This document shows, one piece after another, positions 48,558 through 55,474 of a stretch of 55,474 nucleotides of DNA (its first letter is position 1; each line of letters begins with the position of its first letter). Made by a program: the position numbers and the translations under genes. The notes under the pieces were generated by a model. It saw only the letters and a list, made by a program, of their open reading frames with translations. It was not told where the DNA came from and did no database searches. The DNA comes from Tannerellaceae bacterium. GTDB taxonomy: Bacteria > Bacteroidota > Bacteroidia > Bacteroidales > Tannerellaceae. Location: assembly GCA_031288615.1 (NCBI GenBank), contig JAITRC010000010.1, positions 1-55,474 on the forward strand, written 5' to 3'.

Positions 48558-50039
48558 ATGTCAAAGATTTCCAGAAGAAGTTTCTTACGGCAAGGGACGG
48601 CAGCCGCGGCAGCGTTGACCATTGTACCTGGCTCCGTGTTGGGGAAAAGCCACGGGCACGTAGCGCCGACCGACAAACTCAACATCGCCGGCATTGGGGT
48701 CGGCGGAATGGGCAACAGTAACTTGCGTAACATGTCCACCGAAAACATCGTTGCCCTTTGTGACGTGGACTGGAAGTATGCCAAGCCGGTGTTCGACCAT
48801 TACGCAAAAGTCAAAAAGTTTTATGACTACCGTAAGATGTACGACGAAATGGGTAAATCCATTGACGCCGTCATGGTTGCTACGGCAGACCATACACATG
48901 CCATTATCTCTGCTGATGCCATGTCTATGGGTAAGCACGTGTACCTGCAAAAGCCCCTCACCCACTCCGTGTATGAGTCTCGATTACTCACCAAATTGGC
49001 TGCGCACCATAAAGTAGCCACTTCGATGGGCAACCAAGGTTCTTCCGACGAGGGTGTTGATCTTGTCTGTGAGTGGATATGGAACGGAGAGATTGGCGAA
49101 ATAACAAAAGTGGAAGCATTTACCGACCGGCCTATTTGGCCGCAAGGGTTAATGACACCCGACAAGGCAGATAAAGTTCCTTCTACCTTAAACTGGGATC
49201 TTTTCACGGGTCCCGCCGCCCTCAAGCCATTCAATCACATCTATCATCCTTGGAACTGGCGCGGTTGGTGGGCTTATGGTACAGGCGCGTTAGGGGATAT
49301 GGCCTGTCACATCCTGCATCCTGTGTTCAAAGGATTGAAGCTTGGATACCCCACCAAAGTACAAGGGTCATCCACCATGCTGTTACAAGACTGTGCGCCG
49401 CAGGCGCAACACGTCAGGTTAACTTTCCCTGCACGTGACAATATGCCTAAGGTAGCCATGCCCGAAGTAGAAGTCCATTGGTATGATGGAGGACTTAAGC
49501 CCGACATGCCTGTCGGTTTCCCCATCGGACGTGATATGAACGACGCTGGTGGAGGTGTGATCTTCCACGGTACAAAAGATACACTCATCTGTGGATGCTA
49601 CGGTTTGCGCCCATGGTTACTGTCCGGACGTACTCCGGACGTACCTAAGGTCTGTCGTCGTGTTCCCGATGCCATGGGGGGAGGTCACGAGCAGGATTGG
49701 ATACGCGCTTGCAAGGAAAGCCCCGCTTCACGTATACCCACTAAGTCAGATTTCGCCGAAGCCGGCCCTTTCAACGAAATGGTTGTCATGGGGGTACTTG
49801 CTGTCCGGTTGCAATCCTTGAACAAAGAGCTTCTTTGGGATGGGGTGAACATGCAGTTTACCAATATCCATGACGACGAGCAGATTCGTATCATTATCAA
49901 AGACGGTTTCACTATCAAAGACGGTCATCCTTCTTTCGACAAGAAGGTTACCGATCCTATCAATGCCAAGGCCTTTGCTCAAGAGCTCATCAAGCACAAC
50001 TACCGTGAAGGCTGGAAGTTGGTTGATATGCCTCGCTAA
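48558..50039 (+). CDS. Tat-exported Gfo/Idh/MocA-family oxidoreductase
   Basis: This 493-residue sugar oxidoreductase-like protein has a twin-arginine signal (SRRSFLRQG, then a hydrophobic run to about residue 28) and no lipobox. It is therefore probably a soluble periplasmic enzyme loaded with NAD(P) before export. The Rossmann fold begins IAGIGVGGMGNSN near residue 43. The family EKP motif is present as LQKPLTH, with Gln replacing Glu but the catalytic-type Lys retained. The C-terminal region contains the Trp/Pro-rich WNWRGWWAYGTGALGDMACHI seen in a large secreted Bacteroidetes/Planctomycetes subgroup. It precedes a DUF1080 lipoprotein by 29 bases under one promoter. The substrate is not known. 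Confidence 0.9.
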   Translation: MSKISRRSFLRQGTAAAAALTIVPGSVLGKSHGHVAPTDKLNIAGIGVGGMGNSNLRNMSTENIVALCDVDWKYAKPVFDHYAKVKKFYDYRKMYDEMGKSIDAVMVATADHTHAIISADAMSMGKHVYLQKPLTHSVYESRLLTKLAAHHKVATSMGNQGSSDEGVDLVCEWIWNGEIGEITKVEAFTDRPIWPQGLMTPDKADKVPSTLNWDLFTGPAALKPFNHIYHPWNWRGWWAYGTGALGDMACHILHPVFKGLKLGYPTKVQGSSTMLLQDCAPQAQHVRLTFPARDNMPKVAMPEVEVHWYDGGLKPDMPVGFPIGRDMNDAGGGVIFHGTKDTLICGCYGLRPWLLSGRTPDVPKVCRRVPDAMGGGHEQDWIRACKESPASRIPTKSDFAEAGPFNEMVVMGVLAVRLQSLNKELLWDGVNMQFTNIHDDEQIRIIIKDGFTIKDGHPSFDKKVTDPINAKAFAQELIKHNYREGWKLVDMPR

Positions 50040-50068
50040 GATTCATCCACAATTCAAATAGCAGAAAA

Positions 50069-50899
50069 ATGAAGAAGTCAGTATTGTTACTCAACGCCAT
50101 AGCGGTAATCGCATTATTAGCCGCCTGCGGAGGTAAAAAGGCAAAGGTTGCAGCCGAAGAGCCGGTTGCTGCCTACACTGTATTGGATTTGCCGGTGGTA
50201 GACCTTTCTACTTACACCGTAGACGAAACCGGGTGGATCACCCTTTTCGACGGACAAACTTTCAACGGTTGGCGGGGTTATAACCGCGCAGATGTCCCGG
50301 GTGCTTGGATTATCGAAGATGGAGCCATCAAGATCCAGGGTTCCGGACGCGGTGAAGCAGGTGCACAAAACGGTGGAGACCTTATTTTCGCGCAGAAGTT
50401 CGGTAATTTCGAACTGGAGTTGGAATGGAAGGTGAGCAAGGGTGCCAACTCAGGTATCTTCTACCTCGCACAGGAGATCGAAGGGCAGCCCATCTACATC
50501 TCTGCACCCGAATATCAGGTGCTTGACAACGAAGGGCATCCTGATGCCATGCTTGGTAAGGACGGGAACCGCAAATCCGCATCCCTCTACGACATGATAC
50601 CGGCCAACCCACAGAACGCCAAGCCTGCCGGCGAATGGAACAAGGCGAAGATCGTCTGCTTCAAAGGGACGGTGGTTCATTTCCAGAACGACGAACAAGT
50701 CCTCGAATATCACCTCTGGACTGACACTTGGAAAGCGCTGTTACAGGAAAGCAAGTTCAAAGAAGGTTCCAAAGACTTCCCGCTGGCGTTCGGTCTGCTC
50801 TCCGACTGCGGAGGCCCCGAGCATGAAGGGTTCATTGGTTTGCAAGACCATGGTGACGATGTCTGGTTTCGGAACATCAAGATTAAAACTCTGGATTAA
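50069..50899 (+). CDS. DUF1080 (3-keto-disaccharide hydrolase-like) lipoprotein
   Basis: This 276-residue lipoprotein has signal lipobox LLAAC with Cys20. The mature part is a jelly-roll of the DUF1080/3-keto-disaccharide hydrolase family: LFDGQTFNGWRGYN near residue 63, DLIFAQKFGNFELELEWKV, SGIFYLAQ, PEYQVLDNEGHPDA and the C-terminal GFIGLQDHGDDVWFRNIKIK. Family members cleave sugars first oxidised at C3 by Gfo/Idh enzymes, and one is encoded directly upstream. A terminator follows. The family call is firm; catalytic action on a 3-keto sugar is inferred. Confidence 0.9.
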   Translation: MKKSVLLLNAIAVIALLAACGGKKAKVAAEEPVAAYTVLDLPVVDLSTYTVDETGWITLFDGQTFNGWRGYNRADVPGAWIIEDGAIKIQGSGRGEAGAQNGGDLIFAQKFGNFELELEWKVSKGANSGIFYLAQEIEGQPIYISAPEYQVLDNEGHPDAMLGKDGNRKSASLYDMIPANPQNAKPAGEWNKAKIVCFKGTVVHFQNDEQVLEYHLWTDTWKALLQESKFKEGSKDFPLAFGLLSDCGGPEHEGFIGLQDHGDDVWFRNIKIKTLD

Positions 50900-50926
50900 A
50901 CCGCTAAGGAAACATCTTACAAGATT

Positions 50927-50951
50927 AGGGCGAACCCAAAATGTTCGCCCT
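50927..50951 (+). terminator. intrinsic terminator after the DUF1080 gene
   Basis: AGGGCGAAC (50927-50935) pairs with GTTCGCCCT (50943-50951) across a 7-base loop, followed by TTCTTTATCTT. It closes the two-gene unit 28 bases after the stop. Confidence 0.85.
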
Positions 50952-50985
50952 TTCTTTATCTTATACCCCGTATTAGATTAATTAT

Positions 50986-52182
50986 ATGGCCAAAGTGATA
51001 GTAATCGGAGCCGGCGGAGTAAGTACCGTTGCCGTGAAGAAAATGGCAATGAATGCCGGTGTTTTTAGCGACATCACGATAGCGACGCGAACCAAAAGCA
51101 AAGCAGATCGTATTGCCTCAGAGATACAGTCTGCACAAGCTATAAACACCGTACAGGTAGACGCCGACAACGTCCGTGAGCTTACCGCCTTATTTCAAGC
51201 CCTGAAACCCGATCTTGTCGTCAACCTCGCCCTACCCTATCAGGACCTCACCATCATGGACGCCTGCCTGGCTTGCGGGGTGAGTTACCTGGATACAGCT
51301 AATTACGAACCTCTTGACGAAGCTAAGTATGCTTACCACTGGCAATGGGCATACAAAGAACGCTTCGAGCAGGCTGGACTGACTGCCATACTTGGGTGCG
51401 GCTTTGACCCGGGCGTTACCGGTGTCTTCACCGCTCACGCGGCCAAGCACCATTTCGACGAATTGCACACCCTCGACATTGTCGACTGCAATGCCGGAGA
51501 CCACCACCATCCTTTTGCCACCAATTTCAATCCTGAAATCAACATCCGCGAAATCACGCAGCGCGGTAAGTATTACGAGGATGGCGAATGGAAAGAGACC
51601 GATCCCCTTAGCGTACACCGTCCTCTCAATTACCCTCATGTCGGGGAGCGCGAATCTTACCTTCTTTACCACGAAGAGCTGGAAAGCCTCGTCAAGCACT
51701 TCCCTACCCTACGCCGCGCCCGTTTCTGGATGACCTTCGGACAGGAATACCTCACTCACCTCCGTGTCATCCAAAACATCGGCATGGCAAGTATTCGTCC
51801 CATACATTACAAGGGCATTGAGATTGTCCCCATACAGTTTCTCCGCGCCGTTCTCCCTGATCCGGGCGACCTCGGCGCCAATTACACCGGACAAACCTCC
51901 ATCGGTTGCCGTATCAAAGGTTCACGTCAGGGGCACCCTTTCACTTATTACATCTATAACAACGCCGACCACCACGCTGCCTACCTCGAAACCGGCGCAC
52001 AAGCCGTCAGTTATACCACCGGCGTACCCGCCATGATTGGTGCCAAGCTTTTTCTTCAAGGCCTCTGGAAGCGCCCTGGTGTGTGGAATACGGAGGAGTT
52101 CGACCCCGATCCCTTCATGAAGGAGCTGAATGAGCAGGGACTCCCTTGGCATGAACAGTTCGACCTTGACCTCGAACTGTAA
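50986..52182 (+). CDS. saccharopine dehydrogenase-family enzyme, probable carboxynorspermidine dehydrogenase
   Basis: This 398-residue NAD(P)-dependent enzyme begins with a Rossmann motif (VIVIGAGGVSTVAVKK, residues 4-19). Its sequence type (VVNLALPYQDLTIMDACLACGVSYLDTANYEP, ILGCGFDPGVTGVFTAHAAKHHFDE) matches the Bacteroidetes proteins assigned as carboxy(nor)spermidine dehydrogenase. That enzyme condenses a diamine with aspartate semialdehyde on the way to spermidine or norspermidine. The decarboxylase partner NspC and arginine decarboxylase are not in this window. Lysine-pathway saccharopine activity is the alternative. It lies 34 bases after a terminator; no clear -7 element was found. Confidence 0.82.
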   Translation: MAKVIVIGAGGVSTVAVKKMAMNAGVFSDITIATRTKSKADRIASEIQSAQAINTVQVDADNVRELTALFQALKPDLVVNLALPYQDLTIMDACLACGVSYLDTANYEPLDEAKYAYHWQWAYKERFEQAGLTAILGCGFDPGVTGVFTAHAAKHHFDELHTLDIVDCNAGDHHHPFATNFNPEINIREITQRGKYYEDGEWKETDPLSVHRPLNYPHVGERESYLLYHEELESLVKHFPTLRRARFWMTFGQEYLTHLRVIQNIGMASIRPIHYKGIEIVPIQFLRAVLPDPGDLGANYTGQTSIGCRIKGSRQGHPFTYYIYNNADHHAAYLETGAQAVSYTTGVPAMIGAKLFLQGLWKRPGVWNTEEFDPDPFMKELNEQGLPWHEQFDLDLEL

Positions 52183-52191
52183 AAATGCATC

Positions 52192-52200
52192 TATCTTTGC
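52192..52200 (+). promoter_or_regulatory. -7 promoter element immediately before the second TonB receptor
   Basis: TATCTTTGC is a perfect TAnnTTTGY match. It ends 2 bases before the first candidate ATG (52202) of the receptor, so the transcript starts at or beyond that codon. Confidence 0.6.
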
Positions 52201-52201
52201 G

Positions 52202-54196
52202 ATGCGTTTATGGATGTTAATATTCCTCTTTTCGGCAACTGTATGGACGGGAAGGGGGCAAGGTCGGTTGGACAGCATCCAGCGCATTGATGAGGTTGTC
52301 GTCATGGCCGGACGCTATCGTGAAGTGATCCCTGCTCAACGCCTTACCGGTAAGCGGCTGGAGGCTCTGGGCAGTTTTTCTGTGGCGGACGCTGTGCGAT
52401 ACTTTGCCGGTGTTCAGCTCAAAGACTACGGCGGTATCGGCGGATTGAAAACCATTGACATTCGTAGTATGGGTAGCCATCATATTGGTATATTTTACGA
52501 CGGCTTACCGCTTGGTAACGCACAGAACGGACAGGTAGACTTGGGTAAATTTTCTCTGGACAACATCGAAGAGATAACCCTTTATAACGGACAACGCAGT
52601 GAGATACTGCAATCTGCTCGCGACTTCGGCTCCGCAGGTAGTGTCTACTTGCGTACCGCCAAGCCCCGTTTTGAAGAGGGGCGGCGTTCGCGCCTGAAAG
52701 CCTCTTTCCGTACCGGTTCATTCGGGTTATTTAATCCCTCCGTCACATGGGAACAACGTCTGTGGAAAGGTATAACAGGCTCCTTCAACGCCGAGCATGT
52801 TCGCGCCTCAGGCCGTTACCGCTTTCGTTACCGCAAGGTGGTTAGCGACGGCACAACAGCTTGGGACACCACTGCCATCCGCGAAAATGGAGACATCCGC
52901 TCCACGCGCCTCGAAGGAGGACTTCACGGCGGGGCGGAGGCCGGTTCTTGGCACCTGAAAGGCTATTACTACGTCTCCGAAAAAGGTATCCCCGGTGCCA
53001 TCGTGAACAACGTCTGGAAACGCTCGCAACGGCAGTGGGATGGTAACGCTTTCGTGCAGGGCAGTTTCCGACGGCAATTCGGGCAGCGATATGAACTCAT
53101 GGCGAATGCCAAATACGCTAACGACAGAATGAGATACCTCAATCCCGACACCACCCTGATGTACATCGACAACACCTTCCGCCAGCAAGAGATATATACC
53201 TCCCTCGCGCAAAAATACGCTATCTTGGATAGCTGGGACATCAGCCTTTCGGCAGACTATCAATGGAACACCCTTGACGCTTCGCTCACCGGATTCGCCC
53301 ACCCTGTGCGACATACCGCCCTTGTCGCCCTTGCCACCGCAGCCGAGTGGTATCATTTTAAAGCGCAAGGCAGTCTCCTTGGCACCCTTGTCCGGGATCA
53401 TACTAAGGCTCCCGCCACCGTCCGTAGCCGTCGTGAATATACACCGGCCTTCTTTCTCTCCTATCGCCCTACCGATTCCGCCTTCAACTTACGTGCCTTT
53501 TATAAGCGCATCTTCCGCATGCCTACGTTTAATGATCTTTACTACACCGACATCGGTAACGCCGTCCTCCGTCCTGAGTATACCGTACAATACAATCTTG
53601 GCATCCATTACCGTCGTGAACATGCTCAGGGCACCCTTGCGACTGTCGAAGCCCGTATTGATGGCTATTACAACGAGGTGACCGACAAAATCATCGCCAT
53701 TCCCAAAGGTAACAGTCAATACCGTTGGATGATGATGAACCTCGGCTACGTCGAGATTCGAGGTGCCGACGTCTCCGGACAACTCACCTGGAGACTGCCC
53801 TCCGAAACCTTCCTGCAAACCGCCCTCACCTACACCCACCAGCGTGCGCAGGACTTCACCGACCCCGCCGAGCCTATCACCTACGGCGGGCAAATCGCCT
53901 ACATCCCACGGCATAGCGGCTCTTTCATCGCCAACGCCACACGTGGCGCATGGAGTCTCAATTACAGCCTCATCTACGTCGGCGAGCGCTATCACAACTC
54001 CGCCAACATCCCCGCGAATCACGAGCAACCCTGGTACACGCACGACCTTACCCTCTCCACGACCTTCCGCCTTGCCGCCACCCGTTACCGCCTTGCCGGC
54101 GAGGTCAACAACCTCCTCAACCAGTCTTATGACGTCATCCTCAACTACCCTATGCCTGGCCGTAATTACAAACTTATCCTAAAAATAGAACTATGA
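52202..54196 (+). CDS. TonB-dependent receptor, BtuB-like size class
   Basis: This TonB-dependent receptor has 664 residues from 52202, or 660 from the ATG at 52214. It has a signal peptide (LIFLFSATVWTGRGQ), then the short TonB-box-like IDEVVVMAGR, and a plug with DAVRYFAGVQLKDYGGIGGLKTIDIR and IGIFYDGLPLGNAQNGQVDLG. The barrel ends in NYKLILKIEL. Size and lack of a carboxypeptidase-like domain fit cobalamin, haem or siderophore receptors rather than SusC. The next gene encodes a propeller lipoprotein starting in an ATGA overlap, as in corrinoid-uptake BtuB-BtuG pairs. No cobalamin riboswitch is present: the whole upstream gap is 19 bases. The ligand remains open. Confidence 0.88.
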   Translation: MRLWMLIFLFSATVWTGRGQGRLDSIQRIDEVVVMAGRYREVIPAQRLTGKRLEALGSFSVADAVRYFAGVQLKDYGGIGGLKTIDIRSMGSHHIGIFYDGLPLGNAQNGQVDLGKFSLDNIEEITLYNGQRSEILQSARDFGSAGSVYLRTAKPRFEEGRRSRLKASFRTGSFGLFNPSVTWEQRLWKGITGSFNAEHVRASGRYRFRYRKVVSDGTTAWDTTAIRENGDIRSTRLEGGLHGGAEAGSWHLKGYYYVSEKGIPGAIVNNVWKRSQRQWDGNAFVQGSFRRQFGQRYELMANAKYANDRMRYLNPDTTLMYIDNTFRQQEIYTSLAQKYAILDSWDISLSADYQWNTLDASLTGFAHPVRHTALVALATAAEWYHFKAQGSLLGTLVRDHTKAPATVRSRREYTPAFFLSYRPTDSAFNLRAFYKRIFRMPTFNDLYYTDIGNAVLRPEYTVQYNLGIHYRREHAQGTLATVEARIDGYYNEVTDKIIAIPKGNSQYRWMMMNLGYVEIRGADVSGQLTWRLPSETFLQTALTYTHQRAQDFTDPAEPITYGGQIAYIPRHSGSFIANATRGAWSLNYSLIYVGERYHNSANIPANHEQPWYTHDLTLSTTFRLAATRYRLAGEVNNLLNQSYDVILNYPMPGRNYKLILKIEL

Positions 54197-55377
54197 CACA
54201 GTACCCGACACTCCGCATGTGGGGAGGATTTTGCCTCCTCGTTGCCGGCTTGCTCTCCTGCCGCGAAGACATACCCGTCTTCGTACCCGAAGTGGAGCAG
54301 CTCACCTCCGAAGACTCTTCCTTTATCTACGGTTTCTACCTGCTCAATGAAGGCAACATGGGCAGCAACAAAGCCACCCTTGACTACTATGACTTCACCA
54401 CCGGCGAATACCGCCGCAACATCTATAGCATTGCCAATCCCTCCGTGCCCAAGGAGCTTGGTGACGTCGGTAATGACATCAAGATCTACGGCAGCAAGAT
54501 CTACGCCGTGATCAACTGCTCCCACAAAGTGGAGGTCATGGACGCCCGCACTGCCGTCCACATCGGGCAGATTGACATCCCCAACTGCCGCTATATCTGT
54601 TTCCAGGGACAGTATGCCTACATCTCCTCCTACGCCGGCCCTGTCCAAATCAACCCCGATTACGAGCAGCGCGGGTACGTCGCCAAGGTAGATACCGCCA
54701 CCCTCGAAATCCTTGACCGTTGTCTTGTGGGCTTTCAGCCTGACGAACTCACCATCGACCCCGACGAACTCACCATCATCAGAGACAAGCTCTACGTCGT
54801 CAATTCCGGCGGCTATATGGCCCCTAACTACGAAAACACCGTATCCGTCATTGACCTCCACTCCTTCACCGAGACCCACCGCATCCCTGTGGCCATCAAC
54901 CTTCACCATATATGCGCCGATCGCCACGGCAAGCTTTGGGTCAGTTCGCGCGGGGATTACAACACTATCCCTTCAAAGTTGTACTGCATCGATACCCGTA
55001 CCGAACTTATTGACTCCCTTGACATTGCCGTCTCCAATTTCTGGCTCGACGGGGACTCTCTTTACATTTACAGCAGCGAGTGGAGTAGCATTACCATGGA
55101 CAACGAAATCACCTACGGTATCGTAGACGTTGCCCGGCGGCAGATCGTCACCCGGCAGTTCATCACCGACGATATCCGGATACATAGCCCTTATGGTATC
55201 ATGGTACATCCTCAGAGCAAAAATATCTACCTCACCGACGCCAAAGATTACGTCTCTCCCGGCACCCTCTACTGTTTCAGTCCCCAGGGTACTCTTCTCT
55301 GGGATGTCCGTACCGGAGACATCCCTGCCCATTTTGCCCTCGACTTTCGTCCTCTCACAGACATAGACAATCCATGA
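54193..55377 (+). CDS. YncE/DUF5074-like beta-propeller lipoprotein, BtuG-like
   Basis: This 394-residue exported lipoprotein has a lipobox ending in Cys23 (VAGLLSC). Repeated blades are visible: YGFYLLNEGNMGSNKATLDYYD, VGNDIKIYGSKIYAVINCSHKVEVMD, DKLYVVNSGGYMAPNYENTVSVIDL and KNIYLTDAKDY. This is the YncE-like/DUF5074 seven-blade propeller type. In Bacteroides the related BtuG caps BtuB and binds corrinoids very tightly. It overlaps both neighbours by ATGA, so receptor, propeller and the next protein are translationally coupled. A 7-residue duplication (DELTIDP then DELTI) lies near residue 184. The corrinoid role is inferred from architecture only. Confidence 0.82.
   Translation: MTQYPTLRMWGGFCLLVAGLLSCREDIPVFVPEVEQLTSEDSSFIYGFYLLNEGNMGSNKATLDYYDFTTGEYRRNIYSIANPSVPKELGDVGNDIKIYGSKIYAVINCSHKVEVMDARTAVHIGQIDIPNCRYICFQGQYAYISSYAGPVQINPDYEQRGYVAKVDTATLEILDRCLVGFQPDELTIDPDELTIIRDKLYVVNSGGYMAPNYENTVSVIDLHSFTETHRIPVAINLHHICADRHGKLWVSSRGDYNTIPSKLYCIDTRTELIDSLDIAVSNFWLDGDSLYIYSSEWSSITMDNEITYGIVDVARRQIVTRQFITDDIRIHSPYGIMVHPQSKNIYLTDAKDYVSPGTLYCFSPQGTLLWDVRTGDIPAHFALDFRPLTDIDNP
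54742..54777 (+). repeat. 21-bp-period direct repeat in the propeller gene
   Basis: The 15-base sequence at 54742-54756 recurs exactly at 54763-54777, period 21. It encodes two copies of DELTI seven residues apart, so it is an in-frame duplication. Confidence 0.8.
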
Positions 55378-55474
55378 AACACCTCGTAACTCTTCTGTTG
55401 GCCATCGTGGCCACACCTGTCGTCGCACAGTCCCCCTACCTCGCCCGTGTCCTGGAATACAGGCCGGCGCCGGG
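55374..55474 (+). CDS. partial exported protein of the receptor-propeller operon (cut by window end)
   Basis: Only the first 33 residues are present. An ATG overlapping the previous stop (ATGA) begins MKHLVTLLLAIVATPVVAQS, a clear signal peptide, followed by PYLARVLEYRPAPG. The SPY...RVLEYRPAPG opening resembles Bacteroidetes cell-surface proteins found after YncE-like genes, some with a DUF4465 domain. That likeness is from memory of such loci and is weak. The remaining sequence is needed for a family call. Confidence 0.75.
   Translation, partial: MKHLVTLLLAIVATPVVAQSPYLARVLEYRPAP

Noticed and set aside
49623..49644. 11-bp tandem repeat TCCGGACGTAC in the second Gfo/Idh gene
   Set aside because: The period is not a multiple of three and the encoded peptide is not repeated, so it is probably chance within coding sequence.
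49895..49925. Repeat of TATCAAAGACGGT with period 18 in the same gene
   Set aside because: It is short and reflects similar peptides IKDG in the protein. Weak evidence for anything beyond ordinary sequence.
52183..52201. Cobalamin riboswitch before the BtuB-like receptor
   Set aside because: Only 19 bases separate the genes, far too short for the roughly 200-base element.

Overview
The window comes from a member of the phylum Bacteroidetes, most likely order Bacteroidales. Four things point there. It carries a SusC/SusD pair and two further TonB-dependent receptors. At least a dozen promoters match the Bacteroidetes -7 element TAnnTTTGY. The str and S10 operons are fused, with no tuf between fusA and rpsJ. 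There is an rprX/rprY two-component pair. All assignments were made by reading the sequence and translations by eye; no database search was run.

Layout. (1) 0.2-8.5 kb: an outer-membrane uptake operon of SusC, SusD, a PD40/beta-propeller-like exported protein and a second TonB-dependent receptor, in very C-rich DNA. (2) 8.5-12.4 kb: yajC, a shortened YbbR protein, coaE, a Tat-exported Gfo/Idh oxidoreductase and a NamZ-like N-acetylmuramidase, packed with ATGA overlaps. (3) 12.4-15.7 kb, minus strand: ppdK followed by nudC. (4) 15.8-21.8 kb: a stand-alone RND efflux pump, a nucleotide-sugar dehydrogenase, a membrane-anchored DNA/RNA non-specific endonuclease and a DedA protein. (5) 21.9-27.5 kb: rprX-rprY, hpf and rpsU, hflX, murA. 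(6) 27.6-46.9 kb: the translation superoperon, from rpsL through S10, spc and alpha genes to rplQ and then eno. It includes rpmD (57 aa) and rpmJ (38 aa). (7) 47-55.5 kb: pyrC, a Gfo/Idh oxidoreductase with a DUF1080 (3-keto-glycoside hydrolase-like) lipoprotein, a carboxynorspermidine/saccharopine dehydrogenase-like enzyme, and a TonB receptor with a YncE-like beta-propeller lipoprotein and the start of a third exported protein, cut by the window edge.

How the genes work together. The core is ordinary housekeeping: ribosome, Sec translocase (secY, yajC), peptidoglycan precursor synthesis (murA), CoA, pyrimidine and glycolytic enzymes. Accessory modules flank it. Both outer-membrane modules pair a TonB receptor with exported binding or propeller proteins. 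Two separate Tat-exported Gfo/Idh oxidoreductases are each coupled to a sugar-cleaving enzyme, one to NamZ and one to the DUF1080 protein. This suggests extracytoplasmic oxidation-assisted processing of sugars, possibly of cell-wall amino sugars in the first case. That linkage is inference.

The main points for a second look are: the Gfo/Idh-NamZ and Gfo/Idh-DUF1080 couples; the BtuB/BtuG-like module whose receptor start lies on its own -7 element; a MurA with Asp in place of the catalytic Cys (predicted fosfomycin insensitivity); and abrupt strand-composition switches near 8.55 kb and in the 44-50 kb stretch, which suggest past rearrangement. No tRNA, rRNA, CRISPR array, insertion sequence or phage gene was seen, and no gene-free stretch exceeds 300 bases.
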